Shown here one piece after another: positions 38,095 through 46,774 of a stretch of 64,000 bases of DNA (positions within the stretch are counted from its first letter, which is position 1; every line of letters starts with the position of its first letter). Both the position numbers and the translations under genes were made by a program. The notes beneath the pieces were generated by a model, which was not told the DNA's origin, ran no database searches, and saw only the letters and a program-made list of their open reading frames with translations. This stretch comes from Thermococcus sp. (GTDB taxonomy: Archaea > Methanobacteriota_B > Thermococci > Thermococcales > Thermococcaceae), in contig NZ_JACDNS010000009.1 in NCBI RefSeq assembly GCF_017656495.1, forward strand, positions 19,824-83,823. Direction: 5' to 3'.

Positions 38095-40347
38095 TCACCT
38101 CAAGAACTTTACAGTTAAATCGTCTAAATCAACGACCCCATTACGGTTTTTATCTTCATAAGTCACAACTAATGCATCGCCTTTGAGATACTTCACTAAT
38201 CCAGACTCGAAGAGTTTAATCACAACATTATCGAGGTCTTTCTTGTAAAAGACAAAGAGTATATAGCCTGTCTCCGTTTTTCCTGGAATCAGAACGACTG
38301 TATTTCTAATGCTGTACTCATTGCCATTGATATAAATTGTTTCATTGCTCACTTCAAGCTTGACATATGGGTTATAGTCCTTAATGTTGAAGTCCCCAAA
38401 GTCAGCTAGTACCACGTAATTTGCATCCTCGAATCCTTGGAACTTTTCAACAGTTACATTAGTTTCAAAGAGCTTGTCAATAGAAGCCTTCACTTGTTGA
38501 GCTGTCAAATTCCTATCATTAGTGTAAACCACATAGAATTTCTGTTCTGGGATTAGTCTTATCACATCATAGAGGTTAATCTTTGGTATAAATTTAAACT
38601 GTGAAAGGAACACTGTAGCTAAAGCTGAATCAACAATTGTGTCTCCCCACAAGCCATCGTGCTCTTTATCCATAAGCCAGTTTAGGATGTCTTGTTTGTA
38701 ATCATATCCAAATTCTGCTAAGAGTTCTGTGGCTCTTATCGTGAGTTCGACTGTTGGTTTTTCTTTGTACTGGAACACCCCAATTAAGTAGTGTTCCTTT
38801 ATGTTAGCCCAGCCCCCATCTTCAGTTCTCTGCTCAATAAGCCACTTGAGATGTGGATCAAGATCTTCTTTTGTTGAAACTGGGGCCAAAGCTTCAAGGA
38901 CTTCTAAGGTAACTGAAACCTCTGGTGGAAGCATATATGAATAGAAGCCTGTGTTCACATATGTTCCCCATCCACTCTTCGAGATTGAAAGCAACCAGTC
39001 CTTAGCCTTCTGAATATCGGCATCGTCTGATGAAACTCCCAAGGCGAGGAGGGATTTAATTGCCAGAGCAGTATCATAAGGCTGAGGTCCTAAGAAGTTG
39101 CCCCATTTCCCAGTATCTATCTTAACGCTCTTTATGAGCTCAATGTTCTCTGCTTTTTCAGTTTCGTTCAGCATATTGAACTCGAGAAGTGTTAGGAGAG
39201 TATAAACATAGGGTGAGTACATTTCATGACTCTCTTTTACAACCAACTTGTCTTCCTCATATTTTGCTCTTACCCACTCCAAACCCTTTTCGATGCTTGG
39301 ATCCCTGAAGTAACATAGTTTAAGGGCTTTTAATGCATAATATGTCGCTTTCTCATTTGAAGGGAAGCCATAGAAGTAACTCCAGCCCCCATCGGGATTT
39401 TGAGCATTCTTCAAAGCTTCACAAGAAGTTTTAAATGGATTTTCGAGTCCTTCACTTAGCTTATCACTAACAAGAGCAAAGCTTAACGTAGCATAGGATG
39501 ATGCTTCAAAAATATGACTCTGGGTAAACAATCCGGGCTCGTCGGCCCAGTAAAAAGCAGTCTCTCCATGCTTTAATGACTCCAAAGTGAGGAGTGCTTT
39601 TGCAACATCAAAGTTTATGTCCTCATATTCTACAAGTACATATGTTAACAAAGCTCTATCACTCACGGTTAAATTCTCTAAATCTAAACTCTCTTTTATT
39701 TGCATTATCAACTTGGTATCTGCTTTTTGTCCAACGCTTTTGAAAGCTAAGAGCTTCAAAGCTAATGCCTCATATTTATCTACACCATAACTTTCAACAT
39801 CATCTAGGTAATTTAACGCTCTCCTTATATAGGGATGGTTTACACCAAAACCTCTCTCCCCTAATGCCCAAATTGCCATAACGGTTGGATAAAATTCTGG
39901 TGTTGTATCCTTAACGTATCCCCATCCTCTTCCAGAATAAGAACTCAAGATAAACCCAACTCCATTATCCAAGGAATGGAAAATTTTCGAGTATTTAGGG
40001 GTTCCTTTTTTGTAAAGAGCAAGAGCTTTGTTTAGGGCAATAACTGCATAGGAGGTATCAACAACATCACTAGTACTTCCAGCAAAATATCCCCACCCTC
40101 CATCAGGATTCTGTCTTGAAATCAATAAATCAGCAAGTCTTGTAATGTTCTCACTTAGATCATAGTCAACTTTTCCCTGAGCAGCTACTAAGGCCATCAA
40201 TGCCAAACTTATATCTTTGGTTGTATTTGCCAAGTTTTCTGTTTTTGCTAAGAATTCTACAGAACCATCCAATAGGGGCTTTGCACTGACTGCTCCATAA
40301 GAGATTATCATGAGAACAATTAATACCGATGATATTGCACGCCTCAT
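38095..40347 (-). CDS. Secreted cyclase/prenyltransferase-repeat protein with C-terminal EF-hand-like loop, 750 aa
   Basis: After a signal peptide (MRRAISSVLIVLMIISYGAV) the protein has repeated alpha-barrel units with the QNPDGGW type signature: QNPDGGWGYF, QNPDGGWSYF and RTEDGGWAN plus weaker copies. This is the squalene cyclase/prenyltransferase/complement-like fold, here secreted and probably not catalytic. The C-terminus has DKNRNGVVDLDDL, a calcium-binding loop resembling dockerin or EF hands. ATG 40347 with GAGGTG is chosen; earlier starts would break the signal peptide. It is first in the long operon with the CetZ-like GTPase and pilins. Confidence 0.85.
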   Translation of the reverse strand: MRRAISSVLIVLMIISYGAVSAKPLLDGSVEFLAKTENLANTTKDISLALMALVAAQGKVDYDLSENITRLADLLISRQNPDGGWGYFAGSTSDVVDTSYAVIALNKALALYKKGTPKYSKIFHSLDNGVGFILSSYSGRGWGYVKDTTPEFYPTVMAIWALGERGFGVNHPYIRRALNYLDDVESYGVDKYEALALKLLAFKSVGQKADTKLIMQIKESLDLENLTVSDRALLTYVLVEYEDINFDVAKALLTLESLKHGETAFYWADEPGLFTQSHIFEASSYATLSFALVSDKLSEGLENPFKTSCEALKNAQNPDGGWSYFYGFPSNEKATYYALKALKLCYFRDPSIEKGLEWVRAKYEEDKLVVKESHEMYSPYVYTLLTLLEFNMLNETEKAENIELIKSVKIDTGKWGNFLGPQPYDTALAIKSLLALGVSSDDADIQKAKDWLLSISKSGWGTYVNTGFYSYMLPPEVSVTLEVLEALAPVSTKEDLDPHLKWLIEQRTEDGGWANIKEHYLIGVFQYKEKPTVELTIRATELLAEFGYDYKQDILNWLMDKEHDGLWGDTIVDSALATVFLSQFKFIPKINLYDVIRLIPEQKFYVVYTNDRNLTAQQVKASIDKLFETNVTVEKFQGFEDANYVVLADFGDFNIKDYNPYVKLEVSNETIYINGNEYSIRNTVVLIPGKTETGYILFVFYKKDLDNVVIKLFESGLVKYLKGDALVVTYEDKNRNGVVDLDDLTVKFLR

Positions 40348-40439
40348 TTTTAGCACCTCTAACATAGTAATGTCTCCCCAAAATAAATAAGCTTTTTCCA
40401 AAAATAAGGTTAAGAACAAATAAAGTTTACTCAGCAAGG

Positions 40440-41423
40440 CTAATGTTTTATGAAGCGTTCTTCTTTGCTTATGTCGTCCCTCATTATTAATACTACTCTG
40501 CTTGGCTGGTATTCATCTTCAATATGGTAACCAGGCAGGTATTCAACTAATTCTTCAGCAAATGCTTTTATCTCCTCATGTTTCGGCATGTTATTTATAG
40601 TTAGACGGTTCCTTGAGAAGCCCACGAACATATAAGCCTTAGCTTCAACGAACATTGGTTTAGCTTTCATTATTAACTCTGCATAACCCTTTGGATTATG
40701 CATGTTTTCGTCCTTGACAAGAGTTAACCTTATTACAGTTCTCGTTGGCAAGTCTCTCATTAACTCAAGAGTTTTAATTATCCTTTCCCATCCATCTGGA
40801 ATCATTGGAATATTAACTCTGTTGTATGTTTCGATATCTGGAGCTGTCAAAGAGACGTAGAGTTGTGTCGGTAGCTTGTCATCTTTGATCAGTTCCTCAA
40901 GCCTTTCGGGAACTGTTCCATTGGTAACTATGAAGGTAGTAAAGCCTCTCTTGTGAAACTCTTCAACTAAATCCCCCATGTAAGGATATAGCATCGGCTC
41001 ACCTGAGAGGCTTATTGCTGCATGCTTAGGTTTCATGGCTTCCTCAAGCTTTTTGACGTTTATCTGATCCTTTACTCCCCAATAACCGCTAAGTAATTTT
41101 CTCTGCGCTTTTATACTCTCTTCAACGATGAACGCTGGATCATCCCAAGGCTGCGGCAGTTCTGTTCCTAAAAAGCCTTCCATTGGGCGCCAGCAGAATA
41201 TGCAATTGTGAGTGCACCATGCCAAAACTGGTGTCATTTGAAGGCAACGGTGAGAGTGAATGCCATAAAACTTCTGCTTATAACAAACTCTATTGTGCTT
41301 TATACTCTCCTTTAACCAATGGCATAGCTTAACTCCACTATGCCTACCAACAAGAGCATAATGCTGCTTTTTAAATAACCTCGCAATCTCTTCAGGCATA
41401 TTGGGCTTTATTATCTCACTCAT
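40440..41423 (-). CDS. taw1: 4-demethylwyosine synthase Taw1 (TYW1)
   Basis: Taw1 is a radical SAM enzyme that makes the tricyclic base 4-demethylwyosine in tRNA-Phe from N1-methylguanosine and pyruvate. The 327-residue protein has the radical SAM cluster motif CTHNCIFCWRP (CX3CX2C), further cysteines upstream for the second cluster (KLCHW, RVCYK, HRCLQ), and ISLSGEPMLYP. ATG 41423 has GGTGAG upstream and gives the standard MSEIIKPNMPEEI start. It is not obviously co-transcribed with the surface operon. Confidence 0.95.
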   Translation of the reverse strand: MSEIIKPNMPEEIARLFKKQHYALVGRHSGVKLCHWLKESIKHNRVCYKQKFYGIHSHRCLQMTPVLAWCTHNCIFCWRPMEGFLGTELPQPWDDPAFIVEESIKAQRKLLSGYWGVKDQINVKKLEEAMKPKHAAISLSGEPMLYPYMGDLVEEFHKRGFTTFIVTNGTVPERLEELIKDDKLPTQLYVSLTAPDIETYNRVNIPMIPDGWERIIKTLELMRDLPTRTVIRLTLVKDENMHNPKGYAELIMKAKPMFVEAKAYMFVGFSRNRLTINNMPKHEEIKAFAEELVEYLPGYHIEDEYQPSRVVLIMRDDISKEERFIKH

Positions 41424-41578
41424 TTTAGGCTCACCTAAGATGGAGTAAAAGAGTGTGTTTAAAAATTTTTGCAACACAACTTTGGCCATTTAACTTTATA
41501 AATTACCAGTATTTTATCGTCGAAAAATAGTTCGGCAATTAACAAAAAGTTTAAAAACACTAAAGATTAGTGGCAATC

Positions 41579-41722
41579 ATGTTGAGTCATATAAAACCTA
41601 CTTTAATCATCAAAACACGTGAAAAGGAATTTGAAATTGAGCTTTTCGAAGAAGATTATGATTCTGAGAATAAACCAAAAGTCAGGTTTGTTCAAGAAGT
41701 TAGGAGGATTCATCTAGCTTAG
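41579..41722 (+). CDS. Small protein of unknown function, 47 aa
   Basis: The frame runs from ATG 41579 to TAG 41722 and reads MLSHIKPTLIIKTREKEFEI and so on, highly charged and protein-like. A TATA (GTTTAAAAACAC, about 41548-41559) lies ~25-30 bases upstream and a weak GTGG precedes the ATG. It is divergent from taw1 and overlaps the convergent methyltransferase gene by 23 bases. I do not recognise it. Support comes from promoter position and amino-acid composition only. Confidence 0.5.
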   Translation: MLSHIKPTLIIKTREKEFEIELFEEDYDSENKPKVRFVQEVRRIHLA

Positions 41723-42299
41723 CCGTAATAACAACAATTTCCTCAAAGAAGTATCTCTCTTTTGCGGTAATCTCTACGCTAAAACCCAATTTTATGAACT
41801 TTTCTATGGTATCTTCAACACCTGTTATTGATGATTGAACTACTTGAACCATACCATTTGGTCTCAAATAGTCTCTAACTTGACTAATAAATTTATTAAG
41901 AACTTCTCTCCCCTGCTTCCCACCAATTAAGGCCAAATCAATTGGTTCCTTTAACTCTTCAGCTTCTCCCGGCAAATAGGGAGGATTAAAAGTTATTGTA
42001 TCAAATTTTCCTTCAACATTTTCAAACAAATCGCTTACACGGAACTCAACGTTTTTTATTCCATTAATTCTTGCATTCTCTCTGGCTAGTTCAACAGCTA
42101 TCGGGTTAATATCAACTCCAAGAACAAATTTTGCTTTTTTTGCCATTAACAACGCTATTATCCCAGTTCCGGTACCAACGTCTAAAGCAATGTCCCCTTT
42201 CCTAACCTTTAGATGTTCAGCTAACAGAAAAGTGTCTTCAGCAGGCTCATAAACCTGAGGATGAAGCTTTAGTTTGAGGTCTTTATATGTGAGATACAT
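41700..42299 (-). CDS. HemK/PrmC-type N5-glutamine methyltransferase
   Basis: The 199-residue SAM-dependent methyltransferase has EPAEDTFLLAEHL, the SAM motif ALDVGTGTGIIALLMA, GVDINPIAVELARENA and the catalytic FNPPYLPG. These are the marks of the archaeal/eukaryotic N6AMT1/Mtq2 group, which methylates the Gln of the GGQ motif in release factor aRF1, usually with the Trm112 partner. No ribosome binding site is seen before ATG 42299, so it may be leaderless. Confidence 0.88.
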   Translation of the reverse strand: MYLTYKDLKLKLHPQVYEPAEDTFLLAEHLKVRKGDIALDVGTGTGIIALLMAKKAKFVLGVDINPIAVELARENARINGIKNVEFRVSDLFENVEGKFDTITFNPPYLPGEAEELKEPIDLALIGGKQGREVLNKFISQVRDYLRPNGMVQVVQSSITGVEDTIEKFIKLGFSVEITAKERYFFEEIVVITAKLDESS

Positions 42300-42471
42300 T
42301 GCATAATGAAGAAAAATTAAAGGATACTTAACCTTTTCGTTACATATGTCATATAGAAATTTCCCAATTTTTCCCTATACAAACGTAAATAGAAACATGA
42401 ATTTCACCGAAAAATTTATTAATCAAATTGAATAACTGACAACGCTCAAATCTATACAGGAGGGAAATTAA

Positions 42472-43758
42472 GTGCGTCTTAAAGCATTGTTTGGTGCCTT
42501 GTTGGCAATTTTAGTAGTAGCGTCACTAGTCTTTAAACCAGCAATTGCACAGCAACCAGAGAAAGTTAAAGTGATTGTAATGATTGACAAAAACTCCTTT
42601 GATGAAAAAGCCGTGCAAGGACTTGGCGGACAAATTAAAATCCGATACAAGCTTATTCCAGCTGTTGTAATTGAGATTCCAGAAAATGCCATTGAGAAGC
42701 TGAAATCAGTAAAGGGTGTTAAGAAAATTGAGCTTGATAAGATAGCATATGCATATCCAGGGAATGGGAGAGGTAGACCCCCATGGTACACCCCAACCCA
42801 GCCATCACAGGTAATCCCATGGGGAATTGACAGAATTAACGCGCCTGATGTGTGGAATATCACAACTGGAGCCTCAAATGGTGTCATTGAAGTTGCAGTT
42901 CTCGACACAGGTGTTGATTGGGATCACCCGGATCTTGCAGCTAACATTGCATGGGGAGTAAGCACAATTGGTGGAGTTGTCTCAACGGATCCAGCAGACT
43001 GGTACGATGGAAACGGCCACGGAACTCATGTTATTGGAACAATTGCCGCCCTCAATAATGACATTGGTGTTGTTGGAGTTGCTCCAAATGTTGAGATTTA
43101 TGCAATCAAGGTTCTCGACGACAGAGGTTCTGGAACCTACAGCGATATAATGCTCGGTATTGAACAAGCATTACTTGGTCCAGATGGAGTACTAGATGCA
43201 GATGGGGATGGTATAATTGTTGGAGACCCAGACGATGACGCAGCAGAAGTAATATCAATGAGCCTTGGTGGTTCTGTTGATGATACAGCCCTTCACGATA
43301 TGATTATCACCGCATACAACTATGGTGTCGTTATTGTTGCTGCGGCAGGTAATGAGGCAGCGGATCAGCCGAGCTATCCAGCAATTTATCCAGAAGTTAT
43401 CGCTGTTGGTGCCACAAACTCCACTGATGGAGTAGCTTGGTTCAGCAATCTCCAGCCAGAAGTCGCTGCTCCAGGTGTTGACATACTTAGCACATACCCA
43501 GACGATAGCTATGAAACCCTCAGCGGAACTTCAATGGCAACTCCACATGTTAGTGGTGTTGTTGCATTAATTCAGGCGGCATATTATAACAAATATGGCA
43601 CAGTATTACCAGTCGGAACGTTTGATGATTTAACAACAGATACAGTCAGAGGAATCCTCCACGTTACCGCTGATGACCTTGGAGACACAGGATGGGACAT
43701 TTACTACGGCTACGGAATAGTCAGAGCAGATTTAGCAGTCCAAGCTGCTATTGGCTGA
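42472..43758 (+). CDS. Secreted subtilisin-like serine protease (Tk-subtilisin type)
   Basis: The 428-residue precursor has a signal peptide (about 1-26), a ~70-residue inhibitor-type propeptide and an S8 protease domain. The triad is Asp145 (VLDTGVDWDHPD), His183 (GNGHGTHV) and Ser354 (SGTSMATPHV), with the oxyanion Asn in AAGNEA. An acidic insertion around 240-260 (LDADGDGIIVGDPDDD) matches the calcium loop that Tk-subtilisin needs for folding at high temperature. It starts at GTG 42472 with GGAGGG upstream. It stands as a single gene. Confidence 0.95.
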   Translation: MRLKALFGALLAILVVASLVFKPAIAQQPEKVKVIVMIDKNSFDEKAVQGLGGQIKIRYKLIPAVVIEIPENAIEKLKSVKGVKKIELDKIAYAYPGNGRGRPPWYTPTQPSQVIPWGIDRINAPDVWNITTGASNGVIEVAVLDTGVDWDHPDLAANIAWGVSTIGGVVSTDPADWYDGNGHGTHVIGTIAALNNDIGVVGVAPNVEIYAIKVLDDRGSGTYSDIMLGIEQALLGPDGVLDADGDGIIVGDPDDDAAEVISMSLGGSVDDTALHDMIITAYNYGVVIVAAAGNEAADQPSYPAIYPEVIAVGATNSTDGVAWFSNLQPEVAAPGVDILSTYPDDSYETLSGTSMATPHVSGVVALIQAAYYNKYGTVLPVGTFDDLTTDTVRGILHVTADDLGDTGWDIYYGYGIVRADLAVQAAIG

Positions 43759-43833
43759 TTTTTCCTTTCTTTCTCCTAAATTTTTAATATTTGCAGAAAA
43801 GATTCAAGGAATTGAAGGGATTAGAAAAAGAAA

Positions 43834-43986
43834 TCACTTCTTCCACTCAGTATAGCCACATCTTCCGCAAGCCCATCTATCCTTGTGGTTTGCCATGAAA
43901 ACTCCAGGACCACATCTTGGGCAGTACTTGTTTTTCCTTACAACTTTGCCATCCTTAACTTCATAAAGCTTCCACTTCTGCCCCAT
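43834..43986 (-). CDS. rps27ae: Ribosomal protein S27ae
   Basis: This 50-residue zinc-ribbon protein of the small ribosomal subunit begins [20 protein letters not shown]. It has zinc ligands in CPRCG and CGRCG and ends GYTEWKK, the standard archaeal form. There are two adjacent ATGs; the second (43986) gives the family start, with GGAGG 7 bases upstream. It overlaps the stop of rps24e. Confidence 0.96.
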   Translation of the reverse strand: MGQKWKLYEVKDGKVVRKNKYCPRCGPGVFMANHKDRWACGRCGYTEWKK

Positions 43987-44285
43987 CATTCTCCCTCCTT
44001 CTTCTCAATCAAACCGTCTCTAATCAGAATGTACTCAGGCTCAATGTAGAGCATTCTCTCCTTGCTCTCATAAGCCTTTGCATAGCCCTTTGAAACCCTG
44101 CTACCAAAGTAAGACCTAATATATTGAATAACTGTTGTCTCTGGGTTTAAGTCAAGCATTGCAACAAGCTTACCTTTTACGTCCTTTCTTGAGGGAGTTG
44201 GTTCCCCTTCATGGATAATCTCGAAGTAAATTTCCTTTCTCCCGAGGAGCTTGTTCTCCTTAATTTCAGTAACTCTAATCTCCAT
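43986..44285 (-). CDS. rps24e: Ribosomal protein S24e
   Basis: The 99-residue S24e begins [18 protein letters not shown] and has [14 protein letters not shown] and [21 protein letters not shown], all typical. ATG 44285 has GGTGG 6 bases upstream; an earlier in-frame start would lie inside the previous gene. It overlaps the dephospho-CoA kinase gene by 11 bases and rps27ae by 1. Confidence 0.97.
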   Translation of the reverse strand: MEIRVTEIKENKLLGRKEIYFEIIHEGEPTPSRKDVKGKLVAMLDLNPETTVIQYIRSYFGSRVSKGYAKAYESKERMLYIEPEYILIRDGLIEKKEGE

Positions 44286-44817
44286 CGTAAACCACCTCCA
44301 TCTTACGCAATATCTCAGCACATCTACGCTTACATTCCGGTGTTACCTTTATAAGCACTATGCCCTCTTTGGGCTGACCATAAACAACCAACGCATTGAG
44401 AGGAGCATAAAGCACCGCGGGGATCGCGGCTAGGTCTTCCTCACCATAAACTTTAATGTGAACTTCCAGCCCTCTCTTGGCAAGCTCGATGGATTTTCGG
44501 ATTGCATTTAATAAAGCTTTCGTTATAGTTGCTGGTGGATTACTGGCTGTCAGTATTACAGCATTGGACTCAATTTCAGGGTTGTATTCATTCCGCTCAG
44601 TTTTATGGTCGTATATTGCCACACTGGGCTTTATGCCGAGCTTTAAAACATTTTCCGTAACAACATCCCCAACTGTGATAAGATAAGGAGCTTTTTCAAA
44701 TCTTTCTTTTGCTAAAATATAAGGACGGGGAAGTTCACCCCTAACTAACTCACCCAACGGCTTTTTAAGTTCACTTCTAAGGGAAAAAGGGAGTTTAAAG
44801 TAAAATTCTCTGCACAT
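44275..44817 (-). CDS. GTP-dependent dephospho-CoA kinase
   Basis: This DUF359-family protein (180 residues) carries out the last step of CoA synthesis in Thermococcales, phosphorylating dephospho-CoA with GTP. It has [46 protein letters not shown] and [14 protein letters not shown]. The assignment rests on the characterised Thermococcus kodakarensis family. It lies between spt4 and rps24e, so a cofactor enzyme is embedded in a transcription/translation operon, its usual place in these genomes. Confidence 0.92.
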   Translation of the reverse strand: MCREFYFKLPFSLRSELKKPLGELVRGELPRPYILAKERFEKAPYLITVGDVVTENVLKLGIKPSVAIYDHKTERNEYNPEIESNAVILTASNPPATITKALLNAIRKSIELAKRGLEVHIKVYGEEDLAAIPAVLYAPLNALVVYGQPKEGIVLIKVTPECKRRCAEILRKMEVVYDGD

Positions 44818-44819
44818 CT

Positions 44820-45005
44820 TTATCTGACCCTTATAGCATACTTCCCTGGAACTTTCACGCCTAATTTTTGTGCTATCTTTGAATTTTCAACGTCCATGAT
44901 TATAACTAAGTCAAACCACTCATCGCTTAAATCCCTGCTCCCGCAAACTGGACATCTGTCCTCAGTTGTTATGTAGTGACAGTGTCTACAAGCTCTTTCT
45001 TTCAT
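44820..45005 (-). CDS. spt4: Transcription elongation factor Spt4 (RpoE'')
   Basis: The 61-residue zinc-binding protein has two CxxC pairs (ACRHCHY and RCPVCGSRDLSDEW) followed by LVIIMDVENSKIAQKLGV. It pairs with Spt5 to raise RNA polymerase processivity. It overlaps rpo7 by 4 bases, the conserved archaeal arrangement. Confidence 0.96.
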   Translation of the reverse strand: MKERACRHCHYITTEDRCPVCGSRDLSDEWFDLVIIMDVENSKIAQKLGVKVPGKYAIRVR

Positions 45006-45571
45006 CCAGCCTCACCTTCTTTGCTCTTTCTCTTTTCTTTTGCAATCCACTCAAATTTTCCAAGACCAGGTTGTCTCATTGTTAGACCTATCTTGTTCTC
45101 TCTGATTATCCTGCTCTTAACGCTGATGGCAATTATCCTTGCCCTAACTTCATCGCCAAGCTTGAGAAGGTATTTCTTTTCCTTTCCAAGGAACTGCTTG
45201 TTCTTTTCATCAAAGACCACGTAGTCATCCATAAGTTGTGAAATGTGAACGAGACCGTCCATTGGCCCAATTCTTATGAAAGCACCGTAAGGGGCAACAT
45301 CAACAACTTCTCCCTCAACAACCTCATGCATCTCGGGCTTCCACACGAGAACATCAAAAACGACTTCATGGTAAGTTGCACCGTCCCCAGGGACAATAAC
45401 TCCCTCACTAACCTCATGAACATCAAGAACTGCCAAGATAACTCCCTCATCCTTATCATAAATTCCCTCATAAGTCTCTCTCAGAACTATTTTTGCAGCT
45501 TCTTTTGGATCCATTGTAAACATTCTTGGAGGAATTCTCACAACATCTTTAACTGTCAAAAGCTTGTACAT
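45002..45571 (-). CDS. rpo7: RNA polymerase subunit Rpo7 (RpoE')
   Basis: The 189-residue protein is the archaeal counterpart of Rpb7, part of the polymerase stalk with Rpo4. It begins MYKLLTVKDVVRIPP, has the RNP-like N-terminal domain and an S1 OB-fold (VEGEVVDVAPYGAFIRIGPMDGLVHISQ). It starts an operon with spt4, the CoA kinase, S24e and S27ae; pyrophosphatase lies 48 bases upstream. Confidence 0.97.
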   Translation of the reverse strand: MYKLLTVKDVVRIPPRMFTMDPKEAAKIVLRETYEGIYDKDEGVILAVLDVHEVSEGVIVPGDGATYHEVVFDVLVWKPEMHEVVEGEVVDVAPYGAFIRIGPMDGLVHISQLMDDYVVFDEKNKQFLGKEKKYLLKLGDEVRARIIAISVKSRIIRENKIGLTMRQPGLGKFEWIAKEKRKSKEGEAG

Positions 45572-45619
45572 CTCGCTACCTCCCGCTTTTTAGTTAATTT
45601 TGAAAATAAAAAGAAAAAA

Positions 45620-46156
45620 TCACTCCTTCTTTCCGAATTTCTCTTTGTAGATTTCAATGGCTCTGAGGATTTCTTGCTTTGCTTTCTCCGCGTTTTCCCA
45701 CCCTTCAACAATGATTTCCTTTCCTTGTAACTCCTTGTATCTCTTGAAGAAGTGAGCAATCTCATCAAGGAATGCCTTTGGAACATCATCAATGTCCTTC
45801 CAGTCGTTAAAGTATGGATCCTCAACCGGGACTGCTAGGACTTTGTAGTCCTTATCCCCGCTGTCAATCATCTTGAACAGTCCGATTGGTCTTGCCTCTA
45901 TAAGGACACCTGGGTAAGTAGGCTCTCTCATGATAACCATGATATCAAATGGGTCATCGTCATCATACCATGTCTGTGGTATGATTCCATAGTCAACTGG
46001 GTAGTGGAATGGGCTGTAAAGGACTCTATCAAGCTTTATTAAACCTGTTTTCTTATCAAGCTCGTACTTGTTTCTGCTTCCCTTTGGAATCTCAATCAAT
46101 GCGTAAACAACTTCTGGAACCTCTGGTCCTGGCTCAAGGTCATGGAATGGATTCAT
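45620..46156 (-). CDS. ppa: Inorganic pyrophosphatase (family I)
   Basis: The enzyme hydrolyses pyrophosphate and drives biosynthetic reactions. The 178-residue protein has [27 protein letters not shown], the metal-binding [28 protein letters not shown] and [20 protein letters not shown] 46156 follows GAGGTGG; the GTG at 46165 is inside that site. Confidence 0.97.
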   Translation of the reverse strand: MNPFHDLEPGPEVPEVVYALIEIPKGSRNKYELDKKTGLIKLDRVLYSPFHYPVDYGIIPQTWYDDDDPFDIMVIMREPTYPGVLIEARPIGLFKMIDSGDKDYKVLAVPVEDPYFNDWKDIDDVPKAFLDEIAHFFKRYKELQGKEIIVEGWENAEKAKQEILRAIEIYKEKFGKKE

Positions 46157-46373
46157 CTTTACCACCTCTCAAACCTTTTATCAACTAACCTAAAAGTTTT
46201 TCTGCATTTAGCTTTAAGAGTTAGCTTTTAAAGTTGTCGGCTTTTTAATCTTGTCCATACTGCAAGGGTGTTTAGTGTTGCCCACAAGAGGTTCCAGGAT
46301 ATCAAGATCGTCTTCAGTTGTAATATCGTTGATAGTTCACCAAGAAGCTGCAATCTAGTAAGGTTTCCAGCAA
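46157..46373. other. Intergenic stretch at the edge of the accessory island; possible gene remnant
   Basis: The right-to-left promoter of ppa occupies the first ~70 bases. The rest holds a minus-strand frame (GTG 46380 to TAA 46228, 50 codons, including GNLTRLQLLGELSTIL and ISWNLLWATLNTLAVW) that is moderately hydrophobic but has no ribosome binding site. It may be a decayed end of a membrane protein from the neighbouring cassette array. No RNA gene is seen. Confidence 0.3.
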
Positions 46374-46613
46374 CTAACACTTCTTCTTAAGTTGCTCCTC
46401 AACCTCCTTAGCCGTTAAGTACTCAACCTTGCTTGAATTACCGATAATATAGGGTTCTCTATGTTTATGTTGTATTTTCTGATCAATGTAGAATACTATT
46501 AAAAGTATTATAAAACCAATAATCTCAAATGGCTCAATTTTTTCGTTTTCGGATAAGGGAATGCATAAAAAGATATAAAGGACAAAAACAAGTATCCAAT
46601 GCTTTATTCTCAT
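46374..46613 (-). CDS. Small two-span membrane protein, 79 aa
   Basis: I do not recognise this family. It starts MRIKHWILVFVLYIFLCIPL, a first membrane span, with a second span at IIGFIILLIVFYIDQ and a charged tail ending EQLKKKC. ATG 46613 is preceded by GGTGGTGATAATA, and that site overlaps the end of the 44-residue upstream gene, so translation is coupled. In the cassette model it would be an immunity-type membrane protein for the preceding fragment. Confidence 0.65.
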   Translation of the reverse strand: MRIKHWILVFVLYIFLCIPLSENEKIEPFEIIGFIILLIVFYIDQKIQHKHREPYIIGNSSKVEYLTAKEVEEQLKKKC

Positions 46614-46618
46614 TATTA

Positions 46619-46753
46619 TCACCACCCTATCCATTCAAGTCTTATATTTTTCAACTTCTTTCCAATGTGCTTTTCTTCACCTACTCCGTTGGGCTCGCCA
46701 TCAGCGTTGTCGAGGAAGAGGGTGTATAGCTTCTCTAAGACTATTGAGGACAT
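46619..46753 (-). CDS. Fragment related to the 1083-aa secreted protein, 44 aa
   Basis: This short frame starts at ATG 46753 with AGAGG upstream and contains YTLFLDNADGEPNGVGEEKH. The large protein at 50017-53268 has YKLFLDNVDGEPNGIGEEHW near residue 841, so 16 of 20 positions are identical. After that point the sequences differ and this frame ends LKNIRLEWIGW. It is either an orphan cassette joined at a conserved segment or the remnant of a second copy. It is followed at once by a small membrane protein gene. Confidence 0.6.
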   Translation of the reverse strand: MSSIVLEKLYTLFLDNADGEPNGVGEEKHIGKKLKNIRLEWIGW

Positions 46754-46774
46754 GTTTTAACCTCTCACTTCTGT

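Noticed and set aside
45245..45730. Plus-strand open frame of 161 codons
   Set aside because: It lies opposite rpo7 and ppa, which are certain genes; the translation has no family features.
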